From Kitasatospora sp. SolWspMP-SS2h (GTDB lineage: Bacteria; Actinomycetota; Actinomycetes; Streptomycetales; Streptomycetaceae): 64,000 nt of DNA. The translations under genes and the position numbers were made by a program. Shown here piece after piece: positions 25,871 through 34,464 of the stretch (positions within the stretch are counted from its first letter, which is position 1; each line of letters starts with the position of its first letter). A model generated the notes under the pieces. That model made no database searches. It saw nothing but the letters and a program-made list of their open reading frames with translations, and was not told the origin of the DNA. Location: NCBI RefSeq assembly GCF_003259315.1, contig NZ_QLLT01000007.1, positions 43,281-107,280 of the forward strand, written 5' to 3'.

Positions 25871-27187
25871 TCAGGCGATGACGAAGCCGGGGTGCAGCAG
25901 TCCGGCCGGGTCGTGCCTGTGCGCCAGTCGCAGCAGCCGGTCCCGGTGCGCGGCATCGAACCGGTCCGCGGCGGTACGCCGGTCGGGGCGTCCGAAGGTG
26001 AAGTTCGGCGAGCTGCCCAGGGCGTCCGCGGACCAGTCGGCGAACAGTTCGCCGTGCAGCGCCCGCGCCCGCTCCGCGTCCGGCCCGGCCGTCGGGGTGA
26101 CCGCACACAGCAGGTACTGCGCCTCGCGGTGGCTGACCGCGTTCGGCACCTCCGGCGGAGCCGACAGCGCCCCTCCGAGGTGGCGCACCGTGAGGATGGA
26201 GGGGAGCGGCTGGTCCGGCGCCGAGAGGGCGACGGCGTCGCCGAGGCGCGCTTCGTCGACCGCCCGCAGCAGGACGTTGTCGCCGAGATAGGCGTGCGGC
26301 TGGTCCGGCTCACCGAACACGGTGTGCGACTGCTGGTAGGGGATCGTCCGGAGGCTGTCGTGCACGGGCTTCAACGCCCGCAACGGGGCCACGAGTTCGT
26401 CGGCCTCCGCGGGCGAGCCGAGGTAGGCGATCTGGACGTGCGCCAGGTGCTGACCGGGGAACCCGAGCGCGGTCAACGCCGAGGTCATCTCCGGGGGCAG
26501 GGTTGCCGTCCAGCGCAGCCAGGCGGGCACCACGTCGGGCGTCTTGCGCAGGTCGAACATCAGAGCGCCGCCGACCAGTTCGGCGACCGGCATCAGGGCG
26601 ATCTCCAACTCGGTCACGATGCCGAAGTTCCCGCCACCGCCGCGGAGCGCCCAGAACAGGTCCGCCTCCTCGTGTTCCGAGACCGTCAACAGCGAGCCGT
26701 CGGCAGTGACCAGCTCCAGGCGCGTGACGTGGTCGGCGGCGAAGCCGTAGCGACGGGCCATCAGCCCGATGCCGCCACCGAGCGTGTAGGACACGGCGCC
26801 GACGCCGGGCAGGCTTCCGGACAGCGGTGCCAGGCCGTGGGGTGCGGCGGCGTCGATCACGTCGCGCCACCGCGCTCCGGCGCCCACCCGTGCGGTGCCG
26901 GCGTCCGGGTCGACGTCGACGCCGTCCATCCCCCGCGTCGACACCAGCACGCCCGCGCCGGCCAGCGGTCCGGCGAGTGCGTGCCCGGTGGCCTGGACCG
27001 CGATCGGCATGCGGGCGTCCGCGGCGTACCGGACGGCCGCCACCACGTCACCGACGCCCCGCGCCGCCACCACGAGGGCCGGCCGGTGCTGTTCCCGCAG
27101 TTGGAAGCCGGCCCGGTGCCCGTCGTACTCGGCAGAGCCCGGGCGGTGCAGCACCGGCGGTCCGGCGTCGGTCGTGCGGTCACTCAT
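25871..27187 (-). CDS. BBE-type FAD-dependent oxidoreductase (438 aa)
   Basis: A second berberine-bridge-type oxidase, clearly a paralogue of the C-terminal part of the lipocalin fusion: RPALVVAARGVGDVVAAV, ATGHALAGP with the FAD-binding His, [31 protein letters not shown] and LRHLGGALSAPPEVPNAVSHREAQYLL. The BBE end (HRHDPAGLLHPGF) is shorter than usual. It is the first gene of the leftward operon, and the ATG at 27187 has AAAGG 8 nt upstream. The role is probably oxidation of a dihydro- or tetrahydrophenazine or of a side chain. Having two such oxidases suggests two separate oxidation steps. Confidence 0.9.
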   Translation of the reverse strand: MSDRTTDAGPPVLHRPGSAEYDGHRAGFQLREQHRPALVVAARGVGDVVAAVRYAADARMPIAVQATGHALAGPLAGAGVLVSTRGMDGVDVDPDAGTARVGAGARWRDVIDAAAPHGLAPLSGSLPGVGAVSYTLGGGIGLMARRYGFAADHVTRLELVTADGSLLTVSEHEEADLFWALRGGGGNFGIVTELEIALMPVAELVGGALMFDLRKTPDVVPAWLRWTATLPPEMTSALTALGFPGQHLAHVQIAYLGSPAEADELVAPLRALKPVHDSLRTIPYQQSHTVFGEPDQPHAYLGDNVLLRAVDEARLGDAVALSAPDQPLPSILTVRHLGGALSAPPEVPNAVSHREAQYLLCAVTPTAGPDAERARALHGELFADWSADALGSSPNFTFGRPDRRTAADRFDAAHRDRLLRLAHRHDPAGLLHPGFVIA

Positions 27188-27214
27188 CGCGAGCGCCTTT
27201 CTGGATCAGGGGAT

Positions 27215-27232
27215 GGGCGGGAGCACCCGCCC
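27215..27232. promoter_or_regulatory. Inverted repeat in the leader of the FAD oxidase operon
   Basis: GGGCGGG-AGCA-CCCGCCC is a perfect 7-bp stem with a 4-nt loop, 27 bases upstream of the oxidase start and inside the divergent space shared with the WYL regulator. It could be an operator or a leader hairpin. Confidence 0.4.
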
Positions 27233-27279
27233 GGCGGACGGACGGGTCGTCGTCGCGCCGCCACCAGCCTGGCCGGAAT

Positions 27280-27290
27280 ATGCGCCGCAT
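27280..27290. promoter_or_regulatory. Short palindrome upstream of the WYL regulator
   Basis: ATGCG-C-CGCAT lies 15 bases ahead of the proposed GTG start, in a locally AT-richer stretch (GGAATATGCG). It is placed where a divergent regulator could bind to control itself and the leftward operon. No factor is assigned. Confidence 0.3.
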
Positions 27291-27305
27291 CGTGTCGCAA
27301 TTCCT

Positions 27306-28283
27306 GTGAAGATCGAGGACGTGACCCCGGACCGCTTCTTCCACCTGATGCTGCTCCTCGAATCGAGACGGGGTGCCACCACGCAGGAACTCGCCTCCGC
27401 GCTCGGGGTGTCGCTGCGCACCATCACCCGGGACCTCAACTGGCTCCGTGACGCCGGCCTGCCGGTGACCGCGCACCGGGGCCGCTTCGGAGGGGTGACC
27501 ATGGTGCCCGGGTCCGGACTCGACCTCGCGCGACTCACCCCGGACGAGCGTGACCACCTGCTGCTCACCGGGCTGGACGACAAGCAGCGCGCGGAGCTCG
27601 ACGCCTCGGCCGAGAGCCGCCGCGCCCTCTCCAAGATCGCTGCCGGACGGACGCGTCGGGTTCATGAACTCCTGCCGCTCACCGAGGTGGTACACGTGGA
27701 CAGCCGTCCCTGGCGCCAGGCACAGGCATCCGGCACGGCCCCGGCTTCGCTGATCGGCGCGGTGCGGCGGGGCAGCCGGCTGCGGATCGGGTACGACAGC
27801 GCACGCTCACCCGCCCCGCGCGACCTGGTCGTCGATCCCTACGGCCTGTTCGCCAAGGCCGGCGTCTGGTACCTCATCGCCGACTGCGCCCGAGCGCCGC
27901 GGATGTACCGACTGGAACGGATCACGACGTGGACCGAGGTCGGCCGGCCACGACGGCTGCGCCCGGGCCAGACCCTGGCCACCGTCACGGCGGCGCTGAT
28001 GGACCAGTGGGAGCACGACCACTCGGTGGAGGTCAGCGCCACCATCGACCGGCACCAGGTCGGGCGGGCGCAACGCATCTTCGGCCGACGACTCGTCCTG
28101 GGCGATCACGACGACACCTCCGACGGCCACCGGGTGACGATCCGCTTCCTGCACCTGGAAGACGTGCGGGCACTGCTGCCGTTCGGGAGCGCCGTCACCG
28201 TGCACGGCCCCGCCGAAGCCAGGGACCGCCTCCGCGACCTCGCCGCCGAACTCGCCCGCCACCACGCGCCGCCGACATCCTGA
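27306..28283 (+). CDS. HTH-WYL transcriptional regulator (325 aa)
   Basis: The N-terminal helix-turn-helix of the HTH_11 type (TTQELASALGVSLRTITRDLNWLRDAG) is followed by a WYL domain: RIGYDSARSPAPRDLVVDPYGLFAKAGVWYLIADC. A C-terminal segment ends LRDLAAELARHH. The family binds DNA and often senses ligands through the WYL domain. GTG codons at 27306 and 27321 are both possible. The later one fits the family N-terminus but has a GAGGA site only 1 nt away, and the earlier one has no site and may be leaderless. It is the only regulator in the cluster and is divergent from the PKS/export operon, which it most likely controls. Confidence 0.85.
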   Translation: MKIEDVTPDRFFHLMLLLESRRGATTQELASALGVSLRTITRDLNWLRDAGLPVTAHRGRFGGVTMVPGSGLDLARLTPDERDHLLLTGLDDKQRAELDASAESRRALSKIAAGRTRRVHELLPLTEVVHVDSRPWRQAQASGTAPASLIGAVRRGSRLRIGYDSARSPAPRDLVVDPYGLFAKAGVWYLIADCARAPRMYRLERITTWTEVGRPRRLRPGQTLATVTAALMDQWEHDHSVEVSATIDRHQVGRAQRIFGRRLVLGDHDDTSDGHRVTIRFLHLEDVRALLPFGSAVTVHGPAEARDRLRDLAAELARHHAPPTS

Positions 28284-28292
28284 CCGGGACAC

Positions 28293-28308
28293 CGGGGGAG
28301 TGCCCCCG
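28293..28308. terminator. Small hairpin between convergent WYL and phzG genes
   Basis: CGGGGG-AGTG-CCCCCG gives a 6-bp GC stem in the 28-nt space between two convergent stop codons. Confidence 0.5.
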
Positions 28309-28311
28309 CCG

Positions 28312-28962
28312 TCACGGCTGAAGTCTGCGGACGCACCACTGCTCCCCGCTCCACGTGTACTGGAGTCGCCGGTGGAGCCGATCGGAGGCACTCGACCAGA
28401 ACTCCACGTGCGTTCCCCGCAGTTCATATCCGACATACCTGTCCGGTCGTGCCATCGGGGCCGGTCGCCGTGCCGCTCCGGCTTCCAGCAGACGGACCCG
28501 ATCGCGCAGCTCGGCGGGGTCCGCGAGGAGCTCGCTCTGCCGGGACGAGCTGCTCATCGGGTGCAGGGCCGGATGCCGGCCGTGCCACAGCGACTCCGAC
28601 GTCCGACCGTCGACCGGCTCGAAGGTCCCGGCGACGAGCAGCTGCCGACCGATCTCGCGCCAGTAGAACAGGGCGCTGCCGGACTTCGTCGCGCGGATGT
28701 CGTGCGCCTTGCGGCTGGTGGTGTGCGTGGCGAAGACGAGGCCGCGCGTGGTGGCCCCGACCATCGTCATCATGCGCGAGGACAGCCGGAAGCCCTCGTC
28801 GACCGTGGAGACCGCAGCCCCGCGCGGCTCGGCGCAGCCCCGTTCCACGGCCTCGTCGAGCCACCCTGCGAGCAGCTCCGACGGTCCCGGCGGCGGTTCG
28901 CCCTCCCATTCCGGGAAGGGGACGTCGTGCGCTCCGGACAGGCTCTCGTACTGGGCGCTCAC
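28312..28962 (-). CDS. phzG: PhzG-like FMN-dependent oxidase, pyridoxamine-phosphate oxidase family (216 aa)
   Basis: In phenazine pathways PhzG oxidises reduced tricyclic intermediates using FMN. The family is recognised from MMTMVGATTRGLVFATHTTSRKAHDIRATKSGSALFYW (here discontinuous in key positions: TSRK, SGSALFYW), followed by RQLLVAGTFEPVDG and the C-terminal GYELRGTHVEFW and RLQYTW. The GTG at 28962 overlaps the phzF stop as GTGA, so the two are co-translated. It is the last gene of the phz operon, as in classical phz clusters. Confidence 0.9.
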   Translation of the reverse strand: MSAQYESLSGAHDVPFPEWEGEPPPGPSELLAGWLDEAVERGCAEPRGAAVSTVDEGFRLSSRMMTMVGATTRGLVFATHTTSRKAHDIRATKSGSALFYWREIGRQLLVAGTFEPVDGRTSESLWHGRHPALHPMSSSSRQSELLADPAELRDRVRLLEAGAARRPAPMARPDRYVGYELRGTHVEFWSSASDRLHRRLQYTWSGEQWCVRRLQP

Positions 28963-29810
28963 TGGTCCTCCGGGTATTCGAGCGTTCCCCTGCCGACGGT
29001 CACGCACTGGCCCCACGTCCGTGACCGCAGCCCGTCGCCGCCGGGGTCGAGCCGGACGTGCATCTCCGAGAACCGGCCGATCTCGACGCCCTGTTCGATG
29101 CGGCACGGACGACCGGTCGGCGCGTCCCGGTAGGTGTGCGCGTGCGCCAGCAACGGACCCGCGACCGATCCGGTCGCCGCGTCCTCGACGACTCCGTAGG
29201 CGGGGGAGAACATCCGGTTGCGCCACGTCGTCCCCGAGCCGGTGTAGCAGTTGAAGGCGACGTCGGGGAACTTGGCCAGCCTGGTGTGGTCCGGCCGCAG
29301 GTCGCGCAGGGAGTCACGGCTGTCGAGCGCGATCACGAAATGCCGGGCGCCGACGTCGTACAGCTCGATCGGGGCGACGGGTTCGGCACCCAGTGCCGCG
29401 ACGATCTCGGCCGTCGGGACCTCCACCGGGGACGCCCGCGGTACCGGCAGGGTGAATCCGGCCCAGAGTTCCTCGTCCCGGAGCTCCACCCAACCGCGCA
29501 CCTCGCCGCGCGGAACGTGAACCGTGACTTCGCCCGTCACGTCGAACCGGGTGTGCAGGGCAGCCAGGATCCCGATCATCGGATGGCCGGCGAACGGTAG
29601 TTCCCGGGTGGGTGTGAAGATCCGCGCCCGGAAGCGGGCCGGCGAGCCGGTCGGCATGACGAAGGCGACCTCGGACAGGTTGAGTTCGGTCCCGATCGCC
29701 TGCATGACCCCCTCCGACAGGTCGGTCCCGGGGAAGAAGACCGCGACCGGATTGCCGTGGAACGCCGATCGCGCGAAGACGTCGATCAGGAGGTAGGGGT
29801 GCCGGATCAC
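28959..29810 (-). CDS. phzF: PhzF, trans-2,3-dihydro-3-hydroxyanthranilate isomerase (283 aa)
   Basis: PhzF isomerises DHHA to the reactive aminoketone that dimerises into the phenazine ring system. Family marks are the N-terminal IDVFARSAFHGNPVAVF, NLSEVAFV containing the catalytic Glu, FTPTRELPFAGHP, and the C-terminal half repeat FNCYTGSGTTWRNRMFSPAYGVVEDAATGS. Length and both half-domains are normal. The start overlaps the phzE stop by four bases (ATGA, 29807-29810). Confidence 0.95.
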   Translation of the reverse strand: MIRHPYLLIDVFARSAFHGNPVAVFFPGTDLSEGVMQAIGTELNLSEVAFVMPTGSPARFRARIFTPTRELPFAGHPMIGILAALHTRFDVTGEVTVHVPRGEVRGWVELRDEELWAGFTLPVPRASPVEVPTAEIVAALGAEPVAPIELYDVGARHFVIALDSRDSLRDLRPDHTRLAKFPDVAFNCYTGSGTTWRNRMFSPAYGVVEDAATGSVAGPLLAHAHTYRDAPTGRPCRIEQGVEIGRFSEMHVRLDPGGDGLRSRTWGQCVTVGRGTLEYPEDQ

Positions 29811-31684
29811 GGGTTCTCCAGTCGCCTCAGGGCATCCGCCAGGACGGCCGTACCGTCGACGCTCAAGGCGGACTCGGGATGGAACTGCATGGAAACGAAG
29901 GTGTGCCCGACCAGTCCGGTGACGTCACCGGCGGAATCCGTCGTGACCTGGACGGGGTACCGCGGACCGTTCCCGGGCACGGCGGCGAAGGCGTTGTAGA
30001 AGCCGAGGCGTCTGCGGCTGCCGAACCAGTCCACGCTCCTGGCCACTCCCTGGTTCGGCACCGCGAGCCGGCGGACGGTGAGGCCGAGGACGCGGCAGAG
30101 GATCTGATGGCTGAGGCACACCGCGAGAAACGGCCTCGACGTCGCCAGCGCCTGCGTCAGCGCCCGTTCCAGGAGGACGACCCGGGCGTCGCCCCGGTCG
30201 CACGGATCGCCGGGGCCGGGACCGAAGACCACGAGCGCGTCGTCGTCGAGCGCCGTGACGGCGTGCGCGTTGGGCACGATGTCGACGGCGTACCCGAACG
30301 CGCTGAGCTGATGGGCCAGCATGCTGTTGAAGTCGTCCTCGGCATCCACCAGGACCGCCCGCCGGGCGGCGGCGCCGTGCGCCGCGGCGGCCCCGAACCA
30401 CAGCGGGTTGATGTCGGTGCGCCGGTTGCCGATGGCCCGCGCCAGATCGGGATCGTCGGCGGCAGGGGGCTCGGGTGGGCCGAACGGGGTCGGTCCCAGG
30501 TCGCCGGGCACCACCGCCCTGCCGCAGACGGCGCTCAGGACGGCGGCCGCCTTGGCCTGGGTCTCGGCCAGTTCCCGCTGGGGGGACGAGTTGCGGACGA
30601 GGGTGGCTCCGACGTCGGCGCGCATCCGCCACGCCTCACCGTGCCGCCGCACTTGCGCCGAGCGGATGTTGATGGCCGAGTCGAAGGAGCACGTCGAGTC
30701 CCCCGCCGGCTCGAAGAGTCCGAGGTAGCCGGCGTAGTACGACCGTCCGTGCGGCTCGTGCCGGGCGATCACCCGGCACGCGTTGCGGATCGGGCTCCCG
30801 GTCACGGCGGGGGAGAACATGGTGTGCACGAGGACGTCCGACAGCGGGTGACGGGTCCTCCCCTCGATGGTGAACTCGGTGTGCGTGACCCGCGACATGT
30901 GCCGCAGACCCGGCCCGGTCACCGACAGGGAGCCCGGTTCGCACAACGAGGCCAGCATCTTGAGCTCCTCGTCCAGGACCATGGAGAGCTCGTCGGACTC
31001 CTTGGAGTCGCTGAGGAATGCGAGCAGCCGCGCCTTCTCCGCGGCGGAGTCGGCCGCGTCCCGGGCGACCGTCCCGGAGATCGGGTTCATCGTCACCCGC
31101 CGGCCGGTCACCGAGACGTGGCGCTCGGGGGTGGCGCCCATCACGTACAGGTCGCCGGTCCGGACCAGGAAGGTCCAGTAGGCGCCCCGCTCGTTCCGGA
31201 GCAGATCGGCGAACGCCGTCAGCATCGCGAGGTCGTCGACACCGTCCAGTTCGGCGACGTAGGTCCGCTTGATGACGAAGTTCGAGCCGGCGCCCCGGGA
31301 GATCTCGTCCGTGATGATCCGCTGCACCACCGCGCGGTACTCGGCGTCGGTGTCCAGGAACGCGCCGCCGCCGGCCTTGGGCTTCGCCCCGTCGGCCAGG
31401 CCCTCGAAATCGGCCGGCGAGAACGCGTGCACCTCGCGGGCGGTCAGCAGGAGCAGTTCCTCCTCGTCGTCGACCGCGTCGAAGCCGCGCTCGGCCAGCT
31501 GGCGGAACGGGACCAGGAGCAGGCTCGGCAGGTGGTGGGCCTGTGCGGACGACGCGGCGGAGCGCACCGACCCGTACGCGGACGTGCTGCCGATCAGGCA
31601 GGTCACCCGGTCGTGGCCCGACTCCGCCCGGTGCAGGAGCGCGTAGTCGTGCCCGGAGACCAGGCCGGCGATGTCAGGCGGCAC
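29807..31684 (-). CDS. phzE: PhzE, 2-amino-2-desoxyisochorismate synthase (625 aa)
   Basis: PhzE converts chorismate and glutamine to ADIC. The N-terminal two thirds is a chorismate-binding domain (NFVIKRTYVAEL, MGATPERHVSV, MNPISGTVAR, DELKML-type helix, THTEFTIEGR, TMFSPAVTGSPIRNAC). The C-terminal third (from about 425) is a glutamine amidotransferase with Cys in AVCLSHQIL and His in MQFHPES. The GTG at 31684 overlaps the end of phzD by 11 bases. PhzC (DAHP synthase) is absent nearby, so chorismate must come from primary metabolism. Confidence 0.95.
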   Translation of the reverse strand: MPPDIAGLVSGHDYALLHRAESGHDRVTCLIGSTSAYGSVRSAASSAQAHHLPSLLLVPFRQLAERGFDAVDDEEELLLLTAREVHAFSPADFEGLADGAKPKAGGGAFLDTDAEYRAVVQRIITDEISRGAGSNFVIKRTYVAELDGVDDLAMLTAFADLLRNERGAYWTFLVRTGDLYVMGATPERHVSVTGRRVTMNPISGTVARDAADSAAEKARLLAFLSDSKESDELSMVLDEELKMLASLCEPGSLSVTGPGLRHMSRVTHTEFTIEGRTRHPLSDVLVHTMFSPAVTGSPIRNACRVIARHEPHGRSYYAGYLGLFEPAGDSTCSFDSAINIRSAQVRRHGEAWRMRADVGATLVRNSSPQRELAETQAKAAAVLSAVCGRAVVPGDLGPTPFGPPEPPAADDPDLARAIGNRRTDINPLWFGAAAAHGAAARRAVLVDAEDDFNSMLAHQLSAFGYAVDIVPNAHAVTALDDDALVVFGPGPGDPCDRGDARVVLLERALTQALATSRPFLAVCLSHQILCRVLGLTVRRLAVPNQGVARSVDWFGSRRRLGFYNAFAAVPGNGPRYPVQVTTDSAGDVTGLVGHTFVSMQFHPESALSVDGTAVLADALRRLENP

Positions 31685-32294
31685 TGGCGCTCAACTCGTT
31701 CAGGGTGAGCACCCGCCCGGAGTACCGCGCGACGTGGTCGAGTGCGGCGGCGTGGCCCTCGGCGTCGAAGTCGGCGACGCAGTCGGACAGCACGAAGGGC
31801 CGGATGTCCCGGTTGAAGGCGTCGAGTGCCGTCGTGAGGATGCCGACGCTGGCGTACACGCCCGCGATCACCAGGTCGTGGATGCCCTGACGGCGCAGGG
31901 CCCATTCGAGTCCGTTCCCGACGAACGCGCTGTAGCGCCATTTCGTGAAGACCGGCTCGGAGCCGTCGGGCCGGACCCGGTCGACGATCGAGGTGTCGCC
32001 GGCCCGCCGGTCCATTCCGGCCCCCCAGAAGTCCGAGAGGAGCCCGCGCTCGTCCGTCGACATGCTGCCGGGCTGTGCGGTGTACATCACCGGGATCTTC
32101 GCCCGGCGCGCCCAGTCGACCGCCCCGGCGACCCCGTCGACCAGGGCCGTCCGCAGGGGAGGTTCGAACGCCTTGACGAAGTAGTCCTGCATGTCGTGGA
32201 CGAGCAGGGCGGCATTCCGCGGCTCCACCCGCCACCGGTCGCCGGGACCGTCGGGCCGCAGTCGTGGCAGCTCGTAGGCTGCAATGGGTTGCAT
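31674..32294 (-). CDS. phzD: PhzD, isochorismatase-type ADIC hydrolase (206 aa)
   Basis: PhzD hydrolyses the vinyl ether of ADIC to give DHHA and pyruvate. The catalytic Asp is in LLVHDMQDYFV, the Lys in VFTKWRYSAF, and the nucleophile region reads GVYASVGILTTALDAF, with Ser where ordinary isochorismatases have Cys, as known for PhzD. The ATG at 32294 follows AGGGA at 10 nt. It lies between phzB and phzE in the order B-D-E-F-G. Confidence 0.95.
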   Translation of the reverse strand: MQPIAAYELPRLRPDGPGDRWRVEPRNAALLVHDMQDYFVKAFEPPLRTALVDGVAGAVDWARRAKIPVMYTAQPGSMSTDERGLLSDFWGAGMDRRAGDTSIVDRVRPDGSEPVFTKWRYSAFVGNGLEWALRRQGIHDLVIAGVYASVGILTTALDAFNRDIRPFVLSDCVADFDAEGHAAALDHVARYSGRVLTLNELSASAA

Positions 32295-32314
32295 GCTGTG
32301 TAGTCCCTCGTTGG

Positions 32315-32779
32315 TTAGGTCGGGATTCCCGTCCGGACGATCTGCGGTACGGCGATGCCCAGTGCCTCGTACTGCCGCAGCGGGTTCATGAACTCGCGCT
32401 GCCGGGTGATCAAGCCGTCGGCGTTGAATTCGAACGAGTGGAGGAAGTGGTTCTCGTAGTGGCCGTCCGGGTAGCCCTCGAACCGGATGGCGCCGCGCCC
32501 GTCGCACTCGGCCCAGAAGAACGTCGGGTGCTGGGTGTCGAAGATCTGGACGTCGTACCACTCCCAGTCCGGGAAGCACCGGAGGGACCAGACGCCGTGC
32601 TCCCGCAGCCCCTCCCTGCCGTGCGTGGCGATCGGGTGGGGCTTGTCGCTCGTCCAGAGGCCGGCTTGGCCGTCGGCCGCGAACAACTCGTAGCGGGCCC
32701 GCCGCTGCTCCTCGCCCTTGCAGGCGAGGTAGCGCCGTACGACGTCGCGGTTACGGGCACGCTCTTCGTCAGGCAGCAT
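32315..32779 (-). CDS. phzB: PhzA/PhzB-family phenazine ring-condensing protein (154 aa)
   Basis: A small SnoaL/NTF2-fold protein that speeds the condensation of two aminoketone molecules. The family pattern is clear: RNRDVVRRYLACKGEEQRRARYELF, GLWTSDKPHPIATHGREGL, CFPDWEWYDVQIF, FFWAECDGRGAIRFEGYPDGHYEN and FINPLRQ-like FMNPLRQYEALGI. Only one copy is present, as in most clusters outside Pseudomonas. The ATG at 32779 lies close after GAGGA; an upstream ATG at 32818 in the same frame has no site. Confidence 0.93.
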   Translation of the reverse strand: MLPDEERARNRDVVRRYLACKGEEQRRARYELFAADGQAGLWTSDKPHPIATHGREGLREHGVWSLRCFPDWEWYDVQIFDTQHPTFFWAECDGRGAIRFEGYPDGHYENHFLHSFEFNADGLITRQREFMNPLRQYEALGIAVPQIVRTGIPT

Positions 32780-32849
32780 GGTGTCCTCTTTCGTCGGATG
32801 TATCGCACGTCGCAACACGATCGGCTCCCGGACCGGGCCGCCGTTCGGC

Positions 32850-34430
32850 TCATTCGCGGTCGTCGCCGATGAGGTTCGGAGACGCTGCCAGCCGCCGCAG
32901 TTCCAACTTGTTCACCCGGCCGACCGGGGTCAGCGGGATCTCGGCCAGGGGGTGGACCGTCGTCGGGATCTTGTAGCGGGCGGCCCCGGCGGCGACGAGG
33001 AACCGCCCGAGGTCGGACTGGGACAGGTCCTCACCGACGACGAAGGCGACCACGGCTTCGCCGAACCGGTCGTCGGGCGCCCCCACCACGGCGACGTCGC
33101 GGATCCCGGGATGCCTGCGCAGCAGTTCCTCGACCTCGCGTTCCGACACCTTCTCGCCGCCGCGGTTGATCTGGTTCTTGATGCGTCCTTCGAAGGACAC
33201 CGCGCCGTCGGCGTCCAGGCGGACGAGATCGCCGGTCATGTACCAGCCGTCCGCCGTGAACACCGTGGAGTTGTTGGGGTCCTCGCCGTAGTAGCCGCGA
33301 ATCGTGTACGGCCCCCGGGTCAGCAACTGGCCCACCTCGCCGGGCCCGACCGGGTCTCCGGCCTCGTCGATCACCAACAGCTCGTCCAGGGCCGAGAGGG
33401 GAACCCCCTGGTCGGCCAGCATCCGGTCCTGCGGCAGGTCGGGCGGCTGGATGCCGCACAGCCCCTCCGTCATCCCGAAGCCTTGGTGGACGCCGCAGTT
33501 CAGGGCCTTGCCGAAGCCGATCAGCACCTCGGCCGCCGGCGTGCTCCCGCCGATCAGCGCCGTGCGCAACGACGAGATGTCGTGGGGCGTTCCCACCGCC
33601 GCGTCGGCCCACAGGGCCGCCAGGGAGGGGTTGAGGCCGGTGCGGGTGACGCCGTACCGCGCGATCAGGGCGAAAGCCACCGTCGGAGCCGGCGTCGGCG
33701 AGATGACCAGGGATCCCCCCGCGTCGAGGACGGCGAGCAGGTTGCACATCGCCCACCCGTGCGCGAGCGGCATCGCGATCAGGTAGACGCTCCGGGGATC
33801 GAAGCGACAGCGGTCGGCCACGCACCGCCCCAGGTACAGCCAGGCCCGGTGGACCTCCGGAACGATCTTGGGGAGGCCGGTCGTCCCGCCGGAGACGAGC
33901 AGGGCCGCGACCGAGTCCGGCGCGGTGCGCGGGAAGCCGGGTTCCGGTTCGGTGTCCGGGCCTCCGAGCAGCGCGGAGGTGTCCAGGACACGGTGCACGG
34001 CCGGCCTCGCCGCCCCGGCGGTCCGGCAGGTCTCCAGGCAGTCCGGCGTGGCCACCAGCGTGGTCGCACCGGTCCTGTCGATGAACGACAGCAGCTCGTG
34101 GGTTCCGAGCTGGGGGATGGCCAGCAGGGGGACGACGCCGGTCCGCGCGCAGGCGAAGAGGCAGGCCAGTCCGCTGATCTGGTTGGACATCTGTAGCACC
34201 ACGTGCTCGCCGGCCCGGACGCCGGCCCGGTGCAGCGCGTTCGCCATCCGGTCGACGACGGCGACGAACTCCGGTCTCGTCAGCTGCCGTTCACCGTCGC
34301 AGATCAGCGATTCCGGGTAGCAGTCCGCGCCGCGCACCAGCCACTCGTAGAGGTTCTCGTCCCGCCACGCCCCGGCCTTGACGTACTTCGAGGCGACGTC
34401 CGCGGGCCAGTCGACCAGTCCGTTGTCCAT
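32850..34430 (-). CDS. Aryl-acid AMP ligase, DhbE/EntE-like (526 aa)
   Basis: An ANL-superfamily ligase of the type that adenylates aryl carboxylic acids and loads them on carriers. Marks: phosphate loop SGGTTGLPKIVPEVH, core GFGMTEGL, YYMTGD-type segment WYMTGDLVRLDADG, hinge GRIKNQINRGGEKVS and C-terminal Lys in TPVGRVNKLELRRL. The ATG at 34430 follows GGGAGGA. It sits between the carbamoyltransferase and phzB, so a phenazine carboxylate is the likely substrate, with one of the two small carrier proteins as acceptor. A benzoate-like acid remains possible. Confidence 0.88.
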   Translation of the reverse strand: MDNGLVDWPADVASKYVKAGAWRDENLYEWLVRGADCYPESLICDGERQLTRPEFVAVVDRMANALHRAGVRAGEHVVLQMSNQISGLACLFACARTGVVPLLAIPQLGTHELLSFIDRTGATTLVATPDCLETCRTAGAARPAVHRVLDTSALLGGPDTEPEPGFPRTAPDSVAALLVSGGTTGLPKIVPEVHRAWLYLGRCVADRCRFDPRSVYLIAMPLAHGWAMCNLLAVLDAGGSLVISPTPAPTVAFALIARYGVTRTGLNPSLAALWADAAVGTPHDISSLRTALIGGSTPAAEVLIGFGKALNCGVHQGFGMTEGLCGIQPPDLPQDRMLADQGVPLSALDELLVIDEAGDPVGPGEVGQLLTRGPYTIRGYYGEDPNNSTVFTADGWYMTGDLVRLDADGAVSFEGRIKNQINRGGEKVSEREVEELLRRHPGIRDVAVVGAPDDRFGEAVVAFVVGEDLSQSDLGRFLVAAGAARYKIPTTVHPLAEIPLTPVGRVNKLELRRLAASPNLIGDDRE

Positions 34431-34464
34431 CTGCGTGGTTCCTCCCCTGAGCACGGACGGTTCG

